A stretch of 5,312 nucleotides of DNA from Helicobacteraceae bacterium (lineage in GTDB: Bacteria; Campylobacterota; Campylobacteria; Campylobacterales; Sulfurimonadaceae): contig DAOWOG010000124.1 of NCBI GenBank assembly GCA_030642185.1, positions 1 to 5,312 on the forward strand, in the 5' to 3' direction. A program made the translations under genes and the position numbers. Below, piece by piece: positions 5,066 to 5,312 of this stretch. Numbering within the stretch: the first letter of the stretch is position 1; the number at the start of each line of letters is the position of its first letter. The notes under the pieces are model-generated. The model made no database searches, was not told the origin of the DNA, and was given only the letters and a program-made list of their open reading frames with translations.

Positions 5066-5312
5066 ATGTTGAAAAGTTTATTCGTCAGGTGATTGAAGAG
5101 GATATCGGACGCGGAGATCTGTATGCACGTGTTTCCGATACCGTCGAAGCATCGGCAAAAATCTTTGCCAAAAGTGATGGAGTTTTGGCGGGAGTGCTTT
5201 ATATCGACACGCTTGCCAGAATAGAAGGACTCTATGTCAAATGGTTTCACAAAGAGGGTGCCCGTTTTAATAAGGGAGATATGATTGCCCATATCAGCGG
5301 AGATTCACATAC
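5062..5312 (+). CDS. nadC: Quinolinate phosphoribosyltransferase NadC (5' part only)
   Basis: The first 83 codons of NadC, cut by the window edge; the whole protein is normally about 270-290 residues. It converts quinolinate and PRPP to nicotinate mononucleotide, CO2 and pyrophosphate, the step after NadA. The visible part is the N-terminal alpha/beta domain, with the family opening E-E-D-I-G-R-G-D-L (12-20), then F-A-K-S-D-G-V-L-A-G (35-44) and E-G-A-R-F-N-K-G-D-M-I-A (65-76), which matches the usual 'G-x-x-x-x-x-G-D-x-I-A' segment. The active-site residues lie beyond the edge. The ATG shares ATGA with the nadA stop, so the two are cotranscribed and probably coupled. Confidence 0.94.
   Translation, partial: MNVEKFIRQVIEEDIGRGDLYARVSDTVEASAKIFAKSDGVLAGVLYIDTLARIEGLYVKWFHKEGARFNKGDMIAHISGDSH

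Overview
The window looks like a chromosomal segment from a Campylobacterota (epsilonproteobacterial) bacterium, probably a Sulfurimonas-like sulfur oxidiser. The strongest evidence is an OmpR-family response regulator whose DNA-binding half is nearly identical, as I remember it, to Helicobacter pylori HsrA (HP1043). AT-rich intergenic DNA, TATAAT -10 boxes without clear -35 boxes, and a nadA-nadC pair agree with this. The genus is inference.

Layout. Bases 1-2035 are an accessory, surface-protein region read on the minus strand. Two lipoprotein genes lie head to tail: a partial one (1-629) with a dockerin-type calcium-binding domain, and a complete one (989-2035) with two polyserine linkers. 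They share a start region (about 80% nucleotide identity over the first 59 coding bases) but have unrelated mature domains. Between them lie a nested palindromic REP/MITE-like element (803-877) and a hairpin terminator. A 41-bp direct repeat containing that hairpin occurs again at the 3' end of the response-regulator gene (2206-2246), so the complete lipoprotein gene is bracketed by two copies.

Bases 2246-3933 hold conserved housekeeping genes, also on the minus strand: plsY (glycerol-3-phosphate acyltransferase), folB (dihydroneopterin aldolase, overlapping plsY by 4 bp) and the hsrA-like regulator with its own predicted promoter. From 3934 the direction switches. nadA (quinolinate synthase) and the start of nadC (quinolinate phosphoribosyltransferase) read on the plus strand, overlap by an ATGA junction, and form the de novo NAD pathway operon. 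nadA starts at TTG, behind an apparent eight-codon leader ORF whose stop overlaps that start.

The housekeeping half is well supported. The most interesting part is the lipoprotein region: reused 5' modules (promoter area, RBS, lipoprotein signal, polyserine) and a repeated 3' terminator around swapped domains suggest a cassette-like way of diversifying surface lipoproteins. No complete novel defence or mobile system is visible.
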